Part shown: positions 9,791-20,077 of the stretch, piece by piece
How positions within the stretch are numbered: position 1 is the stretch's first letter
Layout of the letters: every line of letters starts with the position of its first letter
Assembly (NCBI RefSeq): GCF_003286075.1
Contig: NZ_QLUV01000004.1
Location: 186,001-250,000 of the forward strand
Length of the DNA stretch: 64,000 nt
Direction of reading: 5' to 3'
From: Paracoccus endophyticus
GTDB lineage: Bacteria; Pseudomonadota; Alphaproteobacteria; Rhodobacterales; Rhodobacteraceae
The notes under the pieces: generated by a model
Told to the model about the DNA's origin: nothing
The model's database searches: none
What the model saw: the letters and a program-made list of their open reading frames with translations, nothing else
Position numbers and translations under genes: made by a program

Positions 9791-10447
9791 ATGGCTTCAG
9801 TGATCGACGGATTTCGTTCCATGGCCAGGGTTGTGGTGCTGGCGCTGGCCGGCGCGGGGATTGCGGCGCCGGTCTCGGCGCAAGGGCTGGTCCTGAACGG
9901 CGCCTCGTCCAAGTCGCGCAGCTCGCAGTTCCAGCGCCAGACCCGGCTGATGGACACGCGGCTTGCCACGCAATACCAGCGCTCGCAGCGGCTGCGGCCC
10001 GACAACGGCAAGGTCAAGACGCTGACCGTCATCAGTCTGGACGGGGGCGGATCGGGCGCGATCCCCCGCTATCGCGGCAACCAGCGCAGCCAGTACCTGC
10101 CCCACGCCCGCGCGATGGCGCGCAAGCACGGCGTGCCCGAGGATCTGTTCCTGCGGCTGGTCCAGCAGGAATCGGGCTGGAACGCCAGCGCGCGGTCGCA
10201 CAAGGGGGCGACCGGACTGGCGCAGCTGATGCCCGGCACGGCGGCCAAGCTGGGCGTGAACCCCCGCGACCCGATCCAGAACCTGGAAGGGGGCGCGCGC
10301 TATCTCAAGCAGATGTACAATACGTTCGGCGACTGGCGACTGGCGCTGGCGGCCTATAACGCGGGGCCCGGCGCGGTGCAGAAATACCGCGGCGTGCCGC
10401 CGTACCGCGAAACCAAGAACTACGTCCGCATCATCCACGGCGGCTGA
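9791..10447 (+). CDS. Lytic transglycosylase (SLT domain)
   Basis: This 218-residue exported protein has a signal peptide ending VSAQ near residue 31, a variable basic linker, and an SLT lytic transglycosylase domain from about residue 103 to the end. The catalytic glutamate is Glu127 in QQESGWN. The [10 protein letters not shown] and [10 protein letters not shown] motifs follow in the usual order. Such enzymes cleave peptidoglycan glycan strands in the periplasm with formation of 1,6-anhydromuramic ends. A GAGGG ribosome site precedes the ATG. Which family member it is (for example an MltC/EmtA or conjugation-linked type) cannot be told from context. Confidence 0.9.
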   Translation: MASVIDGFRSMARVVVLALAGAGIAAPVSAQGLVLNGASSKSRSSQFQRQTRLMDTRLATQYQRSQRLRPDNGKVKTLTVISLDGGGSGAIPRYRGNQRSQYLPHARAMARKHGVPEDLFLRLVQQESGWNASARSHKGATGLAQLMPGTAAKLGVNPRDPIQNLEGGARYLKQMYNTFGDWRLALAAYNAGPGAVQKYRGVPPYRETKNYVRIIHGG

Positions 10448-10464
10448 CGGCGCGCGGCGCCGCG

Positions 10465-10485
10465 CCGGGGGTTTTCCACCCCCGG
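10465..10485. terminator. Hairpin between convergent transglycosylase and hemB
   Basis: CCGGGGG (10465-10471) and CCCCCGG (10479-10485) form a perfect seven-base stem around TTTTCCA. It sits 18 bases after the transglycosylase stop and could act in both directions. Confidence 0.5.
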
Positions 10486-10510
10486 ACCCCCGGAGGATAC
10501 TTGGGCAAGA
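10486..10510. repeat. Possible family-wide intergenic element
   Basis: After the hairpin comes ACCCCCGGAGGATACTTGGG, with a purine-rich end. From memory, very similar GGACCCCCGGAGGATATTTGG strings recur downstream of genes in Rhodobacteraceae. Only one copy is seen in this window, so repeat status is an inference. Confidence 0.3.
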
Positions 10511-10553
10511 CAGAACGATCGGGCGCTGATCGCCGCGCCTCCGTTCCGACGGG

Positions 10554-11558
10554 CTAGGCCTGGGCCAGCGCCTGCGCCACCTGCGGCGCGTAATAGGTCA
10601 GGATGCCGTCGCAGCCCGCGCGGCGGAACGACAGCAGGCTTTCCAGCACCACGTCGCGCCGCAGCCAGCCCTGGCGGATCGCGCCCTCGATCATCGCGTA
10701 TTCGCCGCTGACCTGATAGGCGTAGGTGGGCGCGCCGAACTGGTCCTTCACCTCGCGGCAGATGTCGAGATAGGGCATCCCCGGCTTGATCATCACCATG
10801 TCCGCGCCCTCGGCCAGGTCGCGGGCCACGCAGCGCAGCGCCTCGTCGCGGTTGGCGGGGTTGATCTGGTAGGTCTTCTTGTCGCCGACCAGCCGCCCCG
10901 AGGCGCCGACCGCATCCCGGAACGGCCCGTAGAAGCCGGACGCGTATTTCGCCGCATAGGACAGGATCGCCACATCCTTGTGTCCTGCGCCCTCGAGCCC
11001 TGCGCGCAGCGCGCCGATGCGGCCGTCCATCATGTCGCTGGGACCCAGGATGTCGGCCCCCGCCTCGGCCTGCACCAGCGCCATGCGGACCAGCGCCTCG
11101 ACCGTCTCGTCGTTCAGGATCACGCCGTCGCGGACCAGCCCGTCATGGCCGTTGATGTTGTAGGGGTCCAGCGCGATGTCGGTCATCACCGCCAGATCGG
11201 GGGCTGCGTCCTTGACCGCCCGGATGGCGCGGTTGCCGATGTTGTCCGGGTCCCAGGCCCGCTCGCACCCTTCGGTCTTCAGGTCGGGGTCCGAGTGGGG
11301 AAAGATGCAGACCGCCGGGATGCCCAGGTCGGCCGCGCGTTCGGCCGCCCGGCGCGCGCCGTCCAGCGTCAGGCGCTCGACGCCGGGCATCGAGGGGATC
11401 TCGCCCTCGGCCCCGGCGACCTCGGTCACGAAGATCGGCCAGATCAGGTTCTGCGCCGACAGGTGGCGCTCGGCCGTCAGGGCGCGCAGCGCGGGGGTGC
11501 GGCGCAGCCGGCGCAGGCGGGTGGCGGGGAAGGGGGCGATGATCGGCGTGGCGGGCAT
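10554..11558 (-). CDS. hemB: Delta-aminolevulinic acid dehydratase (porphobilinogen synthase)
   Basis: HemB condenses two 5-aminolevulinates into porphobilinogen for haem biosynthesis. The 334-residue length is normal. The two active-site lysines are visible in AAKYASGFYG and MIKPGMPY. In the metal region (TDIALDPYNINGHDG, 126-140) the three zinc cysteines of the animal enzyme are replaced by Ala129, Asp131 and Asp139. The catalytic zinc site is therefore absent, as known for magnesium-dependent or metal-independent alphaproteobacterial forms. The gene is single and divergent from a small membrane protein gene. Confidence 0.97.
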   Translation of the reverse strand: MPATPIIAPFPATRLRRLRRTPALRALTAERHLSAQNLIWPIFVTEVAGAEGEIPSMPGVERLTLDGARRAAERAADLGIPAVCIFPHSDPDLKTEGCERAWDPDNIGNRAIRAVKDAAPDLAVMTDIALDPYNINGHDGLVRDGVILNDETVEALVRMALVQAEAGADILGPSDMMDGRIGALRAGLEGAGHKDVAILSYAAKYASGFYGPFRDAVGASGRLVGDKKTYQINPANRDEALRCVARDLAEGADMVMIKPGMPYLDICREVKDQFGAPTYAYQVSGEYAMIEGAIRQGWLRRDVVLESLLSFRRAGCDGILTYYAPQVAQALAQA

Positions 11559-11637
11559 GGGGGCGGGCTTTCCTGGCGGTCGCCTTCACAGGTGCCACAA
11601 GGGCGGGGCCGGGCGCAACCGACGCCGCGCGGCGCGC

Positions 11638-11652
11638 GCGTGCCGGGCACGC
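11638..11652. repeat. Perfect inverted repeat in the hemB upstream region
   Basis: GCGTGCC (11638-11644) and GGCACGC (11646-11652) flank a single G, in the divergent space between hemB and the membrane protein gene. It could be an operator. No partner regulator is visible. Confidence 0.3.
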
Positions 11653-11734
11653 AGATTGGCGGTTTCGCGATCGCTGCAGGGCCGGTAAGGTCGGCGTCCG
11701 AACAGGGCAGGCAGGGTGGCGGCAGGTGACGGGA

Positions 11735-12316
11735 ATGGGTGGGGTGGTCGACATTCTGGGCGGCCGGTCCTTTGCCTCGCTGTGGTACTGGCTTGCGTTC
11801 AGCGTGGCCTGGACCTGGGTCGGACGAGGGGCGCTGGGCATTCCCACCGACCTGGTGCGCCGCATCCACGCCGCGGGCAGCAGGGCGGCCGGGGACGGAC
11901 CCGCGCCCGGTCTGCGCGACGACGCGCTGCTGCTGCTGGACTGGCTGTCGCTGGTGACGCCCCGCTGGCAGGTCGGCGCGCGCGACGGCATGGTGCTAAT
12001 CGCGGCCGCCGCGTTCGTGCTGTCGGCGCTGGCCGTGCTGGGGTTCGCCTATGGCCGCGAGACGGCGCAGGCCATGGTGCTGCTGCTGGGGCCGCTGGCG
12101 CTGGCGGGCGCGCTGCGCGTGCGCCTGGCCGCGCAGCTGCGCACGGTGCTGGCCGCGGCCGAGGCGGGCCGGCTGGCCCCCGATGCGGCGGCGGCGCAGG
12201 CGGGCGCGCGCATCGTCGCGCATCTGCGCACGGTCCGCGCGCTGTCGCTGGCCGCCGTGGCGCTGGCGGCGGTATGGGGCACGCTGTGGATGCTGCGCCA
12301 TCCCAACGGACTATGA
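11735..12316 (+). CDS. Integral membrane protein of unknown function upstream of mfd
   Basis: The 193-residue protein has four likely hydrophobic segments: near 10-30, 87-107, 111-130 and 165-185. Between the first two is a cytoplasmic-looking loop with a WLSLVTPRWQ segment. Homologues in Rhodobacteraceae are, as I recall, sometimes labelled 'component of SufBCD complex', but nothing in this sequence supports an iron-sulfur role. The ATG at 11735 has AGGTG six bases upstream. A GTG nine bases earlier is the alternative. It lies 44 bases before mfd, which has its own candidate promoter inside that gap. Confidence 0.72.
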   Translation: MGGVVDILGGRSFASLWYWLAFSVAWTWVGRGALGIPTDLVRRIHAAGSRAAGDGPAPGLRDDALLLLDWLSLVTPRWQVGARDGMVLIAAAAFVLSALAVLGFAYGRETAQAMVLLLGPLALAGALRVRLAAQLRTVLAAAEAGRLAPDAAAAQAGARIVAHLRTVRALSLAAVALAAVWGTLWMLRHPNGL

Positions 12317-12325
12317 GGCAGGCGC

Positions 12326-12353
12326 TTGACTCCGCCCGCCCTCGCTTTACCTG
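12326..12353 (+). promoter_or_regulatory. mfd: Candidate mfd promoter
   Basis: TTGACT (12326-12331), a 16-base spacer and TACCTG (12348-12353) would start transcription at about 12360, directly before the mfd ATG. No ribosome site precedes that ATG, so mfd may be translated from a leaderless message. Confidence 0.4.
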
Positions 12354-12360
12354 ACAGCCC

Positions 12361-15300
12361 ATGTCCGAAACCCTGATCCTGTCCGGCGCGCCCGAGGGCC
12401 TGGACGCCGCCCTGATCGCGCGCGAGGCGGCACGCGGCGCGCCCGTCGTCCACATCGCCCGCGACGACCGCCGCATGGCCGCGATGCGGGCGGCGCTGTC
12501 GTTCTTTGCCCCGACCCTGACGGTGCTGGACCTGCCCGCGTGGGACACGACGCCCTATGACCGGGTGTCCCCCTCGGGCGAGATCATGGCGCAGCGCCTG
12601 CAGGTGCTGGCGGCGCTGGCCGCGGGCGCGATCCGGCCGCCGTTCGTGCTGCTGACCACGGTCAACGCCGCCGTCCAGCGCCTGCCCGCAGCCGGCACGG
12701 TGCGCGACGCCTCGTTCGTCGCCCGCAAGGGAGAGCGGCTGGACGAGGCGCAGCTGCGCGGTTTTCTGGTGCGGGTGGGCTTTGCCCAGTCGCCCACCGT
12801 GACCGAGCCGGGCGACTATGCGGTGCGGGGCGGGATCATCGACATCTATCCGCCCGGACCCGGCGGGCCGGTGCGGCTGGACCTGTTCGGCGACGTTCTG
12901 GACGGCATCCGCCGCTTCGACCCCGACAGCCAGCGCAGCCTGGCCGCGCTGGACCGGGTCGAGATCGCCCCCATGTCCGAGGTGATCCTGAACGACGACG
13001 CCATCGCCCGGTTTCGCCAGAACTATCGCGCCGAATACGGCGGCGGGGCCAGCGACCCCTTGTATGAATCGGTCAGCGCCGGCCAGAAGACCGCCGGCAT
13101 GGAACACTGGCTGCCGTGGTTCCACGACCGGCTGGACAGCCTGTTCGATTATCTTCCGGGCGCCGCGGTGGTGCTGGACGACCATCTGGACCAGCACCGC
13201 GCGGCGCGCTGGCACACCGTCACCGAACAGTTCGACGCCCGGCGCGAGGCGCTGGGCCGCAAGGGGGGCGGCGACAGCGTCTATCGACCCGTGGCCCCGC
13301 AGGCGATGTTCGCGGACGAGGCGGAATGGACCGGCTGGCTGGCGCGGCACCGCGTCATCAGGCTGTCGGTTCTGGCGCAGCCGCCGGGGCCGGGGGTGCT
13401 GGACGCGGGCGGCCGCGTGGGCCGCAATTTCGCCCCCGAGCGGCAGGCCGAGAAGGCCGATCTGTTCGGCGCGCTGGCCGCCCATGTACGCGATCTTCAA
13501 AAGACCCGCCGCGTGGTCGTCGCAAGCTTTTCGGACGGCGCGCGGGAACGGCTGGCGGGGCTTCTGTCAGACGAGGGACTGACCGGGGTTCCCATCGACG
13601 ACCTCCGTGCGCTGCCGGATGTCCAGGGCGCGCTGGGCCTCGCCGTCTGGCCGCTGGAAGAAGGCTTCGTGTCTGACGGGCAGGCCACCGGCCCGCTGGC
13701 GGTGATCTCGGAACAGGACGTGCTGGGCGACCGGCTGATCCGCGGGGCGAAAAAGCGGCGGCGGGCGCAGAACTTCCTCAAGGACACGCAAAGCCTGACG
13801 CCGGGCGACCTGGTGGTCCATGTCGAACACGGCATCGGCCGCTATACCGGGCTGGAAACCATCCGCGCGCTGGGCGTGCCGCATGACTGCGTGGCGCTGG
13901 AATACGCGGGCGGCGACCGGCTTTACCTGCCGGTCGAGAACATCGAGCTGCTGACCCGCTACGGGCACGAGGACGGGCTGCTCGACCGCCTGGGCGGCGG
14001 CGCCTGGCAGGCCCGCAAGGCGCGGCTCAAGGACCGCATCCGCCAGATCGCCGACCGCCTGATGCGGGTCGCCGCCGAACGGCTGCTGCGCAATGCCCCG
14101 GTGCTGGAGCCCGAGCACCACGAGTGGGAGGCCTTTGCCGCCCGCTTTCCCTATACCGAGACGGACGACCAGGCCGCCGCCATCGTGGACGTGGCCGAGG
14201 ATCTGGCGGCCGGCCGCCCGATGGACCGCCTTGTCGTGGGCGACGTGGGCTTCGGCAAGACCGAGGTCGCCATGCGCGCGGCCTTCATCGCGGCCAGCCA
14301 GGGGATGCAGGTCGCCGTGGTCGCGCCCACGACGCTGCTCGCCCGCCAGCACTATCGCAGCTTTGCCGAACGCTTCCGCGGCACCGCCATCAACGTGCGG
14401 CCCTTGTCGCGCTTTGTCAGTGCCAAGGACGCAGCGGCGACCCGCGCGGGGCTGACGGACGGCAGCGTCGATATCGTCGTCGGCACCCATGCGGTGCTGG
14501 CGAAGGGGATCAAGTTCAAGACCCTCGGCCTGCTCATCATCGACGAGGAGCAGCATTTCGGCGTGGCTCACAAGGAACGGCTGAAGGAACTACGGTCCGA
14601 CATCCACGTCCTGACCCTGACCGCGACGCCGATCCCGCGCACGCTGCAACTGTCGCTGACCGGGGTGCGGGACCTCTCGATCATCGGCACCCCGCCGGTA
14701 GACCGCCTCGCCATCCGCACCTATGTGTCCGAGTTCGACAGCGTCACCATCCGCGAGGCGCTGCTGCGCGAGAAATACCGCGGCGGGCAGAGCTTCTTCG
14801 TCGTCCCCCGCCTGTCGGACCTGCCCGAGGTCGAGGACTGGATGCGTGAGCACGTCCCCGAGGTCAGCACGATCGTCGCCCACGGCCAGCTTGCGGCGGG
14901 CGATCTCGACCAGCGGATGAACGCCTTTTACGACGGCAGCCACGACGTGCTGCTGGCGACCTCGATCGTCGAATCCGGCCTCGACATCCCGACCGCGAAC
15001 ACGATGATCGTCTGGCGCGCCGACATGTTCGGGCTGGCGCAGCTGTACCAGATCCGGGGCCGCGTGGGCCGGTCCAAGACCCGTGCCTATTGCTATCTGA
15101 CCACCAGGCCGCGCGTGCCGCTGACGCCGCAGGCGATCCGGCGGCTGAAGTTCCTGGGCTCCATCGACTCGCTGGGGGCGGGGTTCAACCTTGCCTCTCA
15201 GGACCTGGACCTGCGCGGCGCCGGCAACCTGCTGGGCGAGGAGCAGTCGGGCCACATCAAGGAAGTCGGCTTCGAGCTTTACCAGCAGATGCTGGAGGAA

Positions 15301-16080
15301 ACGATCGCCAAGCTGAAGTCGGGCGAGCTGGAAGGCACCCCCGACGACGAATGGGCGCCGCAGCTGAACCTGGGCGTGCCGGTGACGATCCCCGAAAGCT
15401 TCATCCCCGACCTGGACGTGCGGCTGGACCTGTATCGCCGCCTCGTGCAGCTGACCACCAAGGTCGAGCTGGAGGGCTTTGCCGCCGAGCTGATCGACCG
15501 TTTCGGCCCCCTGCCGCGCGAGGTGAACACGCTGCTGCTGGTCATCCGCATCAAGGCGATGGCCAAGCGCGCCAACATCGCCTCGCTGGTGGCGGGGCCC
15601 AAGGGCGCGACGATCCAGTTCCACATGGACAAGTTCCCGAACCCGGCCGGTCTGGTCGCCTTCCTGCACGAACAGAAGGGGGGCGCGCGGATCAGCGACA
15701 ACAAGCTGGTCGTCACCCGCGCCTGGGCCACCGAGGCCGACCGCATCAAGGGCGCCTTTGCCGTGGCCAAGGACCTGGCGGCGCGGGCACGCGAGGGCGC
15801 AGACGCGTCGGGGCGGACGGCCGACAAGGGGACCGGCGGGCCGCGGCCGCAGCCCGCGACTGCGGCTGGCAAGGGCGGCGCGGCCGCGGCCAAGGCCGGC
15901 AAGGCCGGGGCAAAGGCCGCGGCGGCGGCCCCCGCCAGCCCGGCGCGCCGGTTCCAGAAAGCGGCCGAGACGGCCGCGGCCTCGACAAGCGGCGGCAAGG
16001 GCGCGACCCCGTCCGGCAAGGGCGATCGCGGGCCGGCTGGGCGGCCCACGGGCCGAAGCCGCTGGCCCGGCCGGGGTTAG
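12361..16080 (+). CDS. mfd: Transcription-repair coupling factor Mfd
   Basis: Mfd is a DNA translocase that removes RNA polymerase stalled at lesions and recruits UvrA. The protein has 1239 residues, against about 1150 usually. The UvrB-homology module is N-terminal. The RNA-polymerase-interaction domain begins near 480 ([13 protein letters not shown]). The RecG-like motor has Walker A GDVGFGKT near 625-635 and the DEEQHFG box near 728, and the TRCF C-terminal domain ends near 1140. The last hundred residues or so form an Ala/Gly/Lys/Pro-rich low-complexity tail not found in the standard protein. The start lacks a ribosome site but sits at the predicted transcription start. Confidence 0.96.
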   Translation: MSETLILSGAPEGLDAALIAREAARGAPVVHIARDDRRMAAMRAALSFFAPTLTVLDLPAWDTTPYDRVSPSGEIMAQRLQVLAALAAGAIRPPFVLLTTVNAAVQRLPAAGTVRDASFVARKGERLDEAQLRGFLVRVGFAQSPTVTEPGDYAVRGGIIDIYPPGPGGPVRLDLFGDVLDGIRRFDPDSQRSLAALDRVEIAPMSEVILNDDAIARFRQNYRAEYGGGASDPLYESVSAGQKTAGMEHWLPWFHDRLDSLFDYLPGAAVVLDDHLDQHRAARWHTVTEQFDARREALGRKGGGDSVYRPVAPQAMFADEAEWTGWLARHRVIRLSVLAQPPGPGVLDAGGRVGRNFAPERQAEKADLFGALAAHVRDLQKTRRVVVASFSDGARERLAGLLSDEGLTGVPIDDLRALPDVQGALGLAVWPLEEGFVSDGQATGPLAVISEQDVLGDRLIRGAKKRRRAQNFLKDTQSLTPGDLVVHVEHGIGRYTGLETIRALGVPHDCVALEYAGGDRLYLPVENIELLTRYGHEDGLLDRLGGGAWQARKARLKDRIRQIADRLMRVAAERLLRNAPVLEPEHHEWEAFAARFPYTETDDQAAAIVDVAEDLAAGRPMDRLVVGDVGFGKTEVAMRAAFIAASQGMQVAVVAPTTLLARQHYRSFAERFRGTAINVRPLSRFVSAKDAAATRAGLTDGSVDIVVGTHAVLAKGIKFKTLGLLIIDEEQHFGVAHKERLKELRSDIHVLTLTATPIPRTLQLSLTGVRDLSIIGTPPVDRLAIRTYVSEFDSVTIREALLREKYRGGQSFFVVPRLSDLPEVEDWMREHVPEVSTIVAHGQLAAGDLDQRMNAFYDGSHDVLLATSIVESGLDIPTANTMIVWRADMFGLAQLYQIRGRVGRSKTRAYCYLTTRPRVPLTPQAIRRLKFLGSIDSLGAGFNLASQDLDLRGAGNLLGEEQSGHIKEVGFELYQQMLEETIAKLKSGELEGTPDDEWAPQLNLGVPVTIPESFIPDLDVRLDLYRRLVQLTTKVELEGFAAELIDRFGPLPREVNTLLLVIRIKAMAKRANIASLVAGPKGATIQFHMDKFPNPAGLVAFLHEQKGGARISDNKLVVTRAWATEADRIKGAFAVAKDLAARAREGADASGRTADKGTGGPRPQPATAAGKGGAAAAKAGKAGAKAAAAAPASPARRFQKAAETAAASTSGGKGATPSGKGDRGPAGRPTGRSRWPGRG

Positions 16081-16094
16081 CGCGGCGCGTTCAT

Positions 16095-16114
16095 GCCGGA
16101 CTGTCGGGTCCGGC
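16095..16114. terminator. Hairpin after mfd
   Basis: GCCGGAC (16095-16101) and GTCCGGC (16108-16114) form a perfect seven-base stem with a six-base loop. It lies in the convergent gap between mfd and the small exported protein gene, without a T-tract. Confidence 0.45.
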
Positions 16115-16230
16115 CCGCTGGCGTCGGCCACACGGGACCGCGCCGTGCGCCGCCCGGGGCCCGTTCGTCACGCCCGCCTGGACGGACCGTCACCCGCGGC
16201 AGGCTGGACCGCGCGACCCTTGGGCCTGCG

Positions 16231-16692
16231 TCAATGAAAGAACCGCCCCGCGCAGGCCTGCGTCATGCCAAAGGCCATACCGCCCCCGGTGTCGGCCACC
16301 GTCCCGCACCACCGCCCGTCGCTGCCGAACAGCGACCTGGTGCCGCGCGCCGGGCGATACGCCACCCGGCGGCCGTTCAGGTCGAACAGGTTCAGCGTGC
16401 CGCCATTCGTCGTATAGTAGCCGACCGGCTCGTCGCCCACCCAGATCGCCCGTCCGCCGTCCGGCCCGTTGGCCGGGTTGTCGGGCGCGTTCGCGTGGAC
16501 GCCCGACCCGTTGCCGGGTGCGGCGGACGAGTTGCCGGGCGCGGTGGGCAGGTTCGACCGGCGCGCAGGCCCGTTCGCAGGCGCCCCCGGCCCCAAATCG
16601 AACGGCAACTGCGATGGCTCGACGATGAACAGCGGCGCGTCGGCTGCCGCCGCCGTGGACAAAGCCAGCAGCAGGACGGCGGCGCGGATCAC
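16231..16692 (-). CDS. Small exported protein of unknown function, coupled to pyrG
   Basis: The 153-residue protein starts with a signal peptide (hydrophobic 3-16, likely cleavage after AAADA near 18-20). It continues with a Pro/Asn/Gly-rich linker and ends with a compact domain of about 65 residues holding two cysteines (WCGTV and QACAG). Those cysteines could form a disulfide in the periplasm. The GTG start overlaps the pyrG stop as GTGA, which argues for co-transcription and coupling. I do not recognise the family. Confidence 0.68.
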   Translation of the reverse strand: MIRAAVLLLALSTAAAADAPLFIVEPSQLPFDLGPGAPANGPARRSNLPTAPGNSSAAPGNGSGVHANAPDNPANGPDGGRAIWVGDEPVGYYTTNGGTLNLFDLNGRRVAYRPARGTRSLFGSDGRWCGTVADTGGGMAFGMTQACAGRFFH

Positions 16693-18335
16693 ACCATCCG
16701 CTCCTGATCCTTCGCGGCGCGGACGAAATCGGCAAACAGCGGCGCGGGCGCGAAGGGCTTGGATTTCAGCTCGGGGTGCGACTGCACGCCGATGAACCAC
16801 GGGTGGCCGGCGGCCTCGACGACCTCGGGCAGGCGGCCGTCCGGCGACATGCCGGAAAACACCAGCCCTGCCTGCTCAAGCTGCTCCCGATAGGCGGCAT
16901 CGACCTCATAGCGGTGACGGTGGCGGTCCTCGATCTCGGTCGCGCCGCCGTAGACCTCGCTGACGCGCGAGCCGGGCTTGAGGATGGCGGTATAGGCGCC
17001 CAGGCGCATCGTGCCGCCCTTGTCGTCGCCGGGCTTGCGCTCGACCCGGTGGTTGCCCTGCACCCATTCCTTGAGGTGATAGACAACGGGGGTAAAGCGG
17101 CTGACGCCCGCCTCGTGGTCGAACTCCTCGGAGCCCGCGTCGGGGATGCCGGCCAGGTTGCGCGCGGCCTCGACCACGGCCATCTGCATTCCCAGGCAGA
17201 TGCCCAGATAGGGCACGCCCTTCTCGCGCGCGTATTTCGCCGCGGCGACCATCCCCTCGGTCCCGCGCTCGCCGAAGCCGCCGGGCACCAGGATGCCGTG
17301 ATAGCCGTCCAGCAGATGCTTGCCGCCCGGCGCCTCGATGTCCTCGGCGGCGATCCAGTCGGGGCGGACGCGGACGCGGTTGGCCATGCCGCCATGGGTC
17401 AGCGCCTCGGAAATGGATTTGTAGGCGTCTTCCAGCTGGGTGTATTTCCCGACGACCGCGATCCTGACCTCGCCCTCGGCGTTGGTCAGGCGGTCCATCA
17501 CGTCCTCCCACTTGCGCAGGTCGGGCTTGGGCGCGGGGCTGATCTGGAAGGCGTCCAGAACGGCCCGGTCCAGGCCCGCGCGATGATAGGCCATCGGCGC
17601 CTCGTAGATCGACTTGAGGTCATAGGCCGGGATCACCGCGTCGGGCCGCACGTTGCAGAACAGCGCGATCTTGGCGCGTTCGCGGTCGGGGATCGGCTGT
17701 TCGGACCGGCAGACCAGTACGTCGGGCTGCAACCCGATCGAGCGCAGTTCCTTGACGGAATGTTGCGTGGGCTTGGTCTTCAGCTCGCCGCTGGCCGCCA
17801 GCCAGGGCAGCAGCGTCAGGTGCATGAAGATGCACTGTCCGCGCGGGCGGTCCTGGGCAAACTGGCGGATCGCCTCGAAGAAGGGCAGACCCTCGATGTC
17901 GCCGACGGTGCCGCCGATCTCGCACAGCATGAAATCGACCTCGTCGTCGCCGATGGCGATGAAGTCCTTGATCTCGTTGGTGACGTGCGGGATCACCTGG
18001 ATGGTCTTGCCCAGGTATTCGCCGCGGCGTTCCTTCTCCAGCACGTTGGAATAGACGCGGCCCGCGCTGATGGAATCGGTGCGCCGCGCGCTGACCCCGG
18101 TGAAGCGTTCGTAATGGCCCAGGTCCAGGTCGGTTTCCGCGCCGTCGTCGGTGACGAAGACCTCACCGTGTTCAAAGGGCGACATCGTGCCCGGATCGAC
18201 GTTCAGATAGGGGTCCAGCTTGCGCAGGCGCACGGTAAAGCCGCGGGCCTGCAACAGCGCCCCCAGCGCCGCCGAGGCCAGCCCCTTGCCAAGCGAGGAC
18301 ACGACGCCGCCGGTGATGAAGATGTAACGCGCCAT
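16689..18335 (-). CDS. pyrG: CTP synthase
   Basis: PyrG aminates UTP to CTP using glutamine and ATP. The 548-residue protein has the N-terminal amidoligase domain ([12 protein letters not shown] at 7-18, the ATP loop) and the C-terminal class I glutamine amidotransferase domain, with the nucleophile cysteine in YLGICLGMQ and the closing HPE triad in QSHPE. The length is normal. A clear promoter lies about 70 bases upstream. The small exported protein gene is coupled downstream by GTGA. Confidence 0.97.
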   Translation of the reverse strand: MARYIFITGGVVSSLGKGLASAALGALLQARGFTVRLRKLDPYLNVDPGTMSPFEHGEVFVTDDGAETDLDLGHYERFTGVSARRTDSISAGRVYSNVLEKERRGEYLGKTIQVIPHVTNEIKDFIAIGDDEVDFMLCEIGGTVGDIEGLPFFEAIRQFAQDRPRGQCIFMHLTLLPWLAASGELKTKPTQHSVKELRSIGLQPDVLVCRSEQPIPDRERAKIALFCNVRPDAVIPAYDLKSIYEAPMAYHRAGLDRAVLDAFQISPAPKPDLRKWEDVMDRLTNAEGEVRIAVVGKYTQLEDAYKSISEALTHGGMANRVRVRPDWIAAEDIEAPGGKHLLDGYHGILVPGGFGERGTEGMVAAAKYAREKGVPYLGICLGMQMAVVEAARNLAGIPDAGSEEFDHEAGVSRFTPVVYHLKEWVQGNHRVERKPGDDKGGTMRLGAYTAILKPGSRVSEVYGGATEIEDRHRHRYEVDAAYREQLEQAGLVFSGMSPDGRLPEVVEAAGHPWFIGVQSHPELKSKPFAPAPLFADFVRAAKDQERMV

Positions 18336-18402
18336 GCGGTCCCCGTGATCGTTTGTGCAAATGCGGCAACGCGGCCCGGTCGACCGGCATCACGGGAGTC
18401 GG

Positions 18403-18431
18403 GATATAGCCGATTCTCCGCCAGCCCGCAA
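18403..18431 (-). promoter_or_regulatory. pyrG: Candidate pyrG promoter
   Basis: On the minus strand TTGCGG (18426-18431), a 17-base spacer and TATATC (18403-18408) give a leader of about 60 bases before the pyrG ATG. Confidence 0.6.
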
Positions 18432-18483
18432 CGGACCGCGATAATGGGTGTTCAGGGCGCGGGCGCGCCCAAGGTCTTGGAAT

Positions 18484-19071
18484 TCAGTTGCCAGCCGGGG
18501 CGGGCGCGTTCAGCGGAACGGTCGTGGTGGTCGTCGTGCCCCCGCCGGTGGCGCGGCTTTCGGTCGCGGCCGGGGCAGGGTCGGCTGCGGGGGCCGGCAC
18601 CGGATCTGCGGGCGGGACGTCGGCCGGCGCGGCGGGCGTGTCCGTGCCTGCGGCTGCCGGGGCGGTCGCTGCGGCCGGCGCAGGGGTGCCGGCCGCGCCC
18701 GGCGGCAGCACCGGTTGGCCCGGCGGCAGCACCGGCTGGCCGGCAGGCGGCGGCGGCGCATAGGCGGGCAGTTGCGGCAGGCCGGTCGCGGGGCCCTCGG
18801 TCGCGGGGGCGCCGCCGATGCGGTCCATCACCGACCCGCCGACGGCATCGCGCGCCGCGATCACGGTCAGCGCCAGCGAGGTGACGATGAACCCCGCCGC
18901 CAGCATCCATGTGGCCCGGCTGAGCGCGTTGGCAGCCTGGCGGCCGGTCATCACGCCGCTGCCACCGCCGCCGCCCAGGCCCAGCCCGCCGCCCTCGGAC
19001 CGCTGCAGCAGGACCACGCCGATCAGCAGCACGGCGAGGATCAGATGCACGGTCAGAACGACGTTTTCCAC
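18484..19071 (-). CDS. secG: Protein translocase subunit SecG
   Basis: SecG is the small membrane subunit of the SecYEG protein translocon. Two transmembrane segments are visible, near 3-21 and 54-74, separated by the typical loop LLQRSEGGGLGLGGGGG. Residues from about 85 to 195 form a Pro/Ala-rich tail with Thr and Val, containing an imperfect 21-base tandem duplication. SecG is normally 75-130 residues, so the tail is unusually long. The gene has its own promoter and is followed by pyrG, with a separate promoter in the gap. Confidence 0.92.
   Translation of the reverse strand: MENVVLTVHLILAVLLIGVVLLQRSEGGGLGLGGGGGSGVMTGRQAANALSRATWMLAAGFIVTSLALTVIAARDAVGGSVMDRIGGAPATEGPATGLPQLPAYAPPPPAGQPVLPPGQPVLPPGAAGTPAPAAATAPAAAGTDTPAAPADVPPADPVPAPAADPAPAATESRATGGGTTTTTTVPLNAPAPAGN
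18700..18741. repeat. 21-base tandem duplication in secG
   Basis: Two 21-base copies (18700-18720 and 18721-18741) differ at one base. They encode two copies of a seven-residue GQPVLPP-type unit in the SecG tail. Confidence 0.8.
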
Positions 19072-19100
19072 GGGGTCGGGCCTTTCTCGCAGGACGCGCC

Positions 19101-19129
19101 TATCTAGTCACGGGCCAGGGGGATGGCAA
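19101..19129 (-). promoter_or_regulatory. secG: Candidate secG promoter
   Basis: On the minus strand TTGCCA (19124-19129), a 17-base spacer and TAGATA (19101-19106) lie about 30 bases before the secG ATG. Confidence 0.6.
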
Positions 19130-19193
19130 GCTGATCGCGACCCCGGTCCGCGTATCCCCGCCGCCGCGTCGGGCAGGGGGGCAGGGGCGGCGG

Positions 19194-19910
19194 TCAGGCC
19201 AGCGCCCGCAGCGCCTGCGCCAGGTCGATCGCCCCGTCATACAGGGCGCGCCCCGAAATCGCCCCCGCGATCACGCCCGTGTCGCGCAGCGCCAGCAGGT
19301 CCGCCAGCGCCGCGACCCCGCCCGAGGCGATCACCGGGATCGTGACGGCGCGGGCCAGCGCCTCGGTCGCGGCGATGTTGGGGCCGCCCATGGCGCCGTC
19401 GCGGTCGATGTCGGTATAGATGATCGCGGCCACGCCCGCGTCCTGGAACCGGCGGGCCAGGTCGGTGGCGTCGATGTCGGTCGCCTCGGCCCAGCCGCGG
19501 GTGGCGACGCGGCCTGCGCGCGCGTCGATGCCGACGGCGATCCGGCCGGGATGGGCGGCCGCGGCCTCGGCCACCAGCGCCGGGTCCTCGACGGCGACGG
19601 TGCCCAGGATCACGCGCGCGATGCCGCGGTCCAGCCATGCGTCAATGGTGGCGCGGTCGCGGATGCCCCCGCCCAGCTGCACCGGGATCGTCACGGCGGA
19701 CAGGATCGCCTGCACCGCCGGCGCGTTCACCGGGCGCCCGGCAAAGGCGCCGTTCAGGTCCACCAGGTGCAGCCATTGCGCGCCGGCATCCTGAAAGGCC
19801 CGCGCCTGCGCGGCGGGATCGGTGCCGAACACCGTCGCCGCGTCCATGTCGCCGCGCAGCAGCCGGACGCAGGCCCCGTCCTTGAGGTCGATGGCGGGAT
19901 AGAGGATCAT
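19194..19910 (-). CDS. hisA: Phosphoribosylformimino-5-aminoimidazole carboxamide ribotide isomerase
   Basis: HisA opens the ribose ring of ProFAR to PRFAR in histidine biosynthesis. The 238-residue TIM barrel has the two catalytic aspartates in PAIDLKDG (Asp8) and VGIDARAG. Phosphate-binding loops are visible in QLGGGIRD and IASGGVA. The start is fixed by the family N-terminus (MILYPAIDL). No other his gene is nearby, so the pathway is split across the chromosome. It diverges from the DUF2147 gene. Confidence 0.95.
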   Translation of the reverse strand: MILYPAIDLKDGACVRLLRGDMDAATVFGTDPAAQARAFQDAGAQWLHLVDLNGAFAGRPVNAPAVQAILSAVTIPVQLGGGIRDRATIDAWLDRGIARVILGTVAVEDPALVAEAAAAHPGRIAVGIDARAGRVATRGWAEATDIDATDLARRFQDAGVAAIIYTDIDRDGAMGGPNIAATEALARAVTIPVIASGGVAALADLLALRDTGVIAGAISGRALYDGAIDLAQALRALA

Positions 19911-20077
19911 CGCGGCAACTCCGTTCCTGGAACCTGCGCGGCGCCATGCCACAGCCGCGGGCGGGGCGAAAGTGCGCCCGCGCCGACCTGCGCCACCCGG
20001 ACGCGACCCCACGTCATCCTTGCGTGGATCGCCCGCCCGCGCCCTGATGCGCGGCAGGGAGATCAGGGAGGACACCC

